From Clostridium sp. UBA4108 (GTDB lineage Bacteria > Bacillota > Clostridia > Clostridiales > Clostridiaceae): DNA of 26,274 nucleotides. Positions within the stretch are counted from its first letter, which is position 1. The number at the start of each line of letters is the position of its first letter. Shown here piece after piece: positions 25,097-26,274 of this stretch. The stretch spans positions 1-26,274 of the forward strand of contig DFXM01000019.1 in the NCBI GenBank assembly GCA_002381695.1, written 5' to 3'. A model generated the notes under the pieces. It did not search any database. It was not told where the DNA came from and saw nothing but the letters and a program-made list of their open reading frames with translations. A program made the position numbers and the translations under genes.

Positions 25097-25118
25097 AATC
25101 ATATTTAATAATATGATT
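25097..25118. promoter_or_regulatory. Inverted repeat in the divergent promoter region
   Basis: AATCATATT-TAAT-AATATGATT is a perfect 9-bp inverted repeat with a 4-base spacer, 21 bases outside the TTG start of the minus gene and 56 bases before rdgB. It could be a protein-binding dyad. No clear -35/-10 pair stands out on either strand here. Confidence 0.4.
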
Positions 25119-25173
25119 GAACATATGAAAATGTGCTAAAAAAATAGTTTTTTTAATAGAAAGGAAAGATAGA

Positions 25174-25770
25174 ATGAAAAAGTTAATAGTAGCTAGCAAT
25201 AATAATCATAAAATTCAAGAGATAAAAGATATACTTAAGGAGTTACCCTTTGAAGTATTAGGGTTAAAGGAAAGTGGGATTAATATTGATGTAGAGGAAA
25301 CCGGAAGTACTTTTTTAGAAAATGCAGAGATAAAAGCAAAAGCTATATTTGATATTTGTAAAGATGCTATGGTTTTAGCCGATGATTCAGGACTAGCAGT
25401 TGATATATTAAATGGAGAGCCTGGAATATTCTCAGCAAGATATAGTGGCGAACATGGTAATTCTATAGAAAATAATAAAAAACTTATGAAAAAGTTAAGT
25501 GGAAAAAGGGTAGAAGAAAGAGGAGCAGAATTTATATGTGCTATGATTCTTATAAAAGATAAAAATACTATTATAAAAGTTGAAGAAACAGTGAAGGGAT
25601 TTATTACAGAAGAGTATGAAGTATGTGAGGGTTTTGGATATGATCCTATATTTTTTGTGCCAGAATTAAATGCTACTTTTGCTAAAATTCCATCAGAAAT
25701 AAAGAATAAAGTAAGTCATAGAGCTAAGGCATTAGATAAAATAAAAGTAGAATTAAATAAATATTTATAA
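25174..25770 (+). CDS. rdgB: dITP/XTP pyrophosphatase (RdgB/HAM1 family)
   Basis: It hydrolyses non-canonical purine nucleotides (ITP, dITP, XTP) to monophosphates, keeping deaminated bases out of DNA and RNA. The family's N-terminal nucleotide site reads ASNNNHKIQEI (7-17, Lys13 and Glu16), the catalytic block is LADDSGLAVD (68-77, Asp70/Asp71), followed by GEPGIFSARYSG (81-92), FGYDPIF and the C-terminal SHRAKA. The 198 residues are standard. GGAAAG lies 6 bases before the ATG. It is transcribed alone here; an AT-only hairpin begins at its stop codon. Confidence 0.95.
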   Translation: MKKLIVASNNNHKIQEIKDILKELPFEVLGLKESGINIDVEETGSTFLENAEIKAKAIFDICKDAMVLADDSGLAVDILNGEPGIFSARYSGEHGNSIENNKKLMKKLSGKRVEERGAEFICAMILIKDKNTIIKVEETVKGFITEEYEVCEGFGYDPIFFVPELNATFAKIPSEIKNKVSHRAKALDKIKVELNKYL

Positions 25771-25787
25771 AGTGTATAAATATTTAT
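25757..25787 (+). terminator. AT-only hairpin at the rdgB stop codon, weak terminator
   Basis: A perfect 13-bp stem (25757-25769 with 25775-25787) around AAGTG, overlapping the last codons and stop of rdgB. Each arm also contains the palindrome TAAATATTTA. The stem has no G-C pair and the tail is only TAAGTTTTAT, so a terminator role is uncertain. Confidence 0.4.
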
Positions 25788-25797
25788 AAGTTTTATA

Positions 25798-25882
25798 GAA
25801 AATAGATTTGTAAAAGAATTATTTAAGAAAACTTTTAGATTAAAGTGAAGTTTAAATAAAGAGATTAAGCAAATCTATTTTT
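25798..25882 (+). other. Long-range stem enclosing a smaller hairpin, possible terminator or small RNA
   Basis: AAAATAGATTTG (25799-25810) pairs perfectly with CAAATCTATTTT (25870-25881) across 59 bases. Inside, AAACTT (25829-25834) can pair with AAGTTT (25848-25853), or ACTTT with AAAGT. The right arm ends in T5. The rest of the 25771-26089 gap is AT-rich with no open frame that I can support. Confidence 0.4.
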
Positions 25883-26089
25883 AAAAGAATCTGTAAAGAT
25901 AAATTTATGATAATAGAATAATTTTATTTTAAAATAGAATTACAATTAAGAAGATATCTTTATGTAAGTTTAATAGGGTTTAAGAAATAGTGGAATTAAA
26001 TTTGATTAGTTAAAGTGTTGATATTATTGGAATTAAGAGAATGTAAAAAAAATACATGGTAAATTACATTAGAAAAAACAAAAAAAGTG

Positions 26090-26118
26090 TTGACTATTTT
26101 AAGCTAATGCTGTAGAAT
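26090..26118 (+). promoter_or_regulatory. Near-consensus promoter of the tRNA cluster
   Basis: TTGACT (26090-26095, 5/6), an exact 17-base spacer and TAGAAT (26113-26118, 5/6). Transcription should start about 50 bases before tRNA-Pro. Confidence 0.82.
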
Positions 26119-26132
26119 AACTATTGTCGCTG

Positions 26133-26157
26133 AGGTTCACGAATTGAATGAGAACCT
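26133..26157 (+). other. Hairpin in the tRNA precursor leader
   Basis: AGGTTC (26133-26138) pairs with GAACCT (26152-26157) across a 13-base loop, and GC pairs flank it. It lies between the promoter and tRNA-Pro and may guide processing of the precursor. Confidence 0.4.
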
Positions 26158-26175
26158 AGCAAAAGATTAAGATAT

Positions 26176-26251
26176 CGGGGTGTGGCGCAGATGGGAGCGC
26201 GCGTGGTTTGGGACCATGAGGTCGCAGGTTCAATCCCTGTCACCCCGACCA
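26176..26251 (+). tRNA. tRNA-Pro (anticodon TGG), CCA encoded
   Basis: Cloverleaf read by eye: acceptor CGGGGTG with CACCCCG, D arm GCGC/GCGC, anticodon stem CGTGG/CCATG with loop TTTGGGA (anticodon TGG), T arm GCAGG-TTCAATC-CCTGT, discriminator A and genomic CCA. The total of 76 bases is standard. Confidence 0.97.
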
Positions 26252-26260
26252 TTAAAACTT

Positions 26261-26274
26261 GCGGGTGTAACTCA
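26261..26274 (+). tRNA. Start of a further tRNA, probably tRNA-Gly (cut by window end)
   Basis: GCGGGTGTAACTCA fits the acceptor 5' strand, TA and the first half of the D arm of a bacterial tRNA-Gly. It starts 9 bases after tRNA-Pro, typical for a tRNA cluster. The anticodon is outside the window. Confidence 0.6.

Overview
This is a low-GC, AT-rich Firmicute chromosome segment, most likely from a Clostridium sensu stricto type anaerobe. The signs are a glycine reductase subunit (GrdD, Stickland fermentation), a CggR-headed glycolytic operon next to rpoN, clostridial-style LigA and PcrA, strong GGAGG ribosome sites and dense intrinsic terminators. I name no species. The segment reads as core chromosome. 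I see no insertion sequence, phage gene, CRISPR array or origin.

Layout. 1-1320: a remarkable row of four small hairpins, then grdD (end of a glycine reductase operon) and its terminator. 1462-6598: a nucleoside ABC transporter (lipoprotein, double ATPase, two permeases); the lipoprotein has its own promoter, a structured leader and a terminator, and the other three genes overlap and form a second unit. 6717-7623: a lone DUF429 gene. 7793-16469: rpoN, then cggR-gap-pgk-tpiA-gpmI-eno. The cggR promoter is preceded by a CodY-like box and followed directly by a two-part CggR-like operator. A strong terminator-like hairpin sits between gap and pgk. 16470-17300: secG and a yerC/TrpR-like regulator with a perfect 20-bp palindrome in front of its promoter. 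17299-21668: pcrA and ligA, a DNA repair/replication pair. 21693-25076: less familiar genes, namely a small membrane protein (minus), an orphan family-5 solute-binding protein without a lipobox (plus), and a 465-residue unknown protein (minus, TTG start) with an internal repeat. 25174-26274: rdgB, about 400 bases of non-coding AT-rich DNA with two hairpin structures, a near-consensus promoter, tRNA-Pro(TGG) and the first 14 bases of a tRNA, probably tRNA-Gly.

How it fits together: glycolysis from glyceraldehyde-3-phosphate to phosphoenolpyruvate is encoded as one cluster with its own sugar-phosphate-responsive repressor. GrdD releases acetyl phosphate from glycine, a second route to ATP. The nucleoside transporter salvages purines or ribose units. 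PcrA, LigA and RdgB maintain DNA and the nucleotide pool. The least explained items are the hairpin row at 1-86, the leader RNA in front of the nucleoside lipoprotein, the palindrome before yerC and the unknown protein at 23679-25076.
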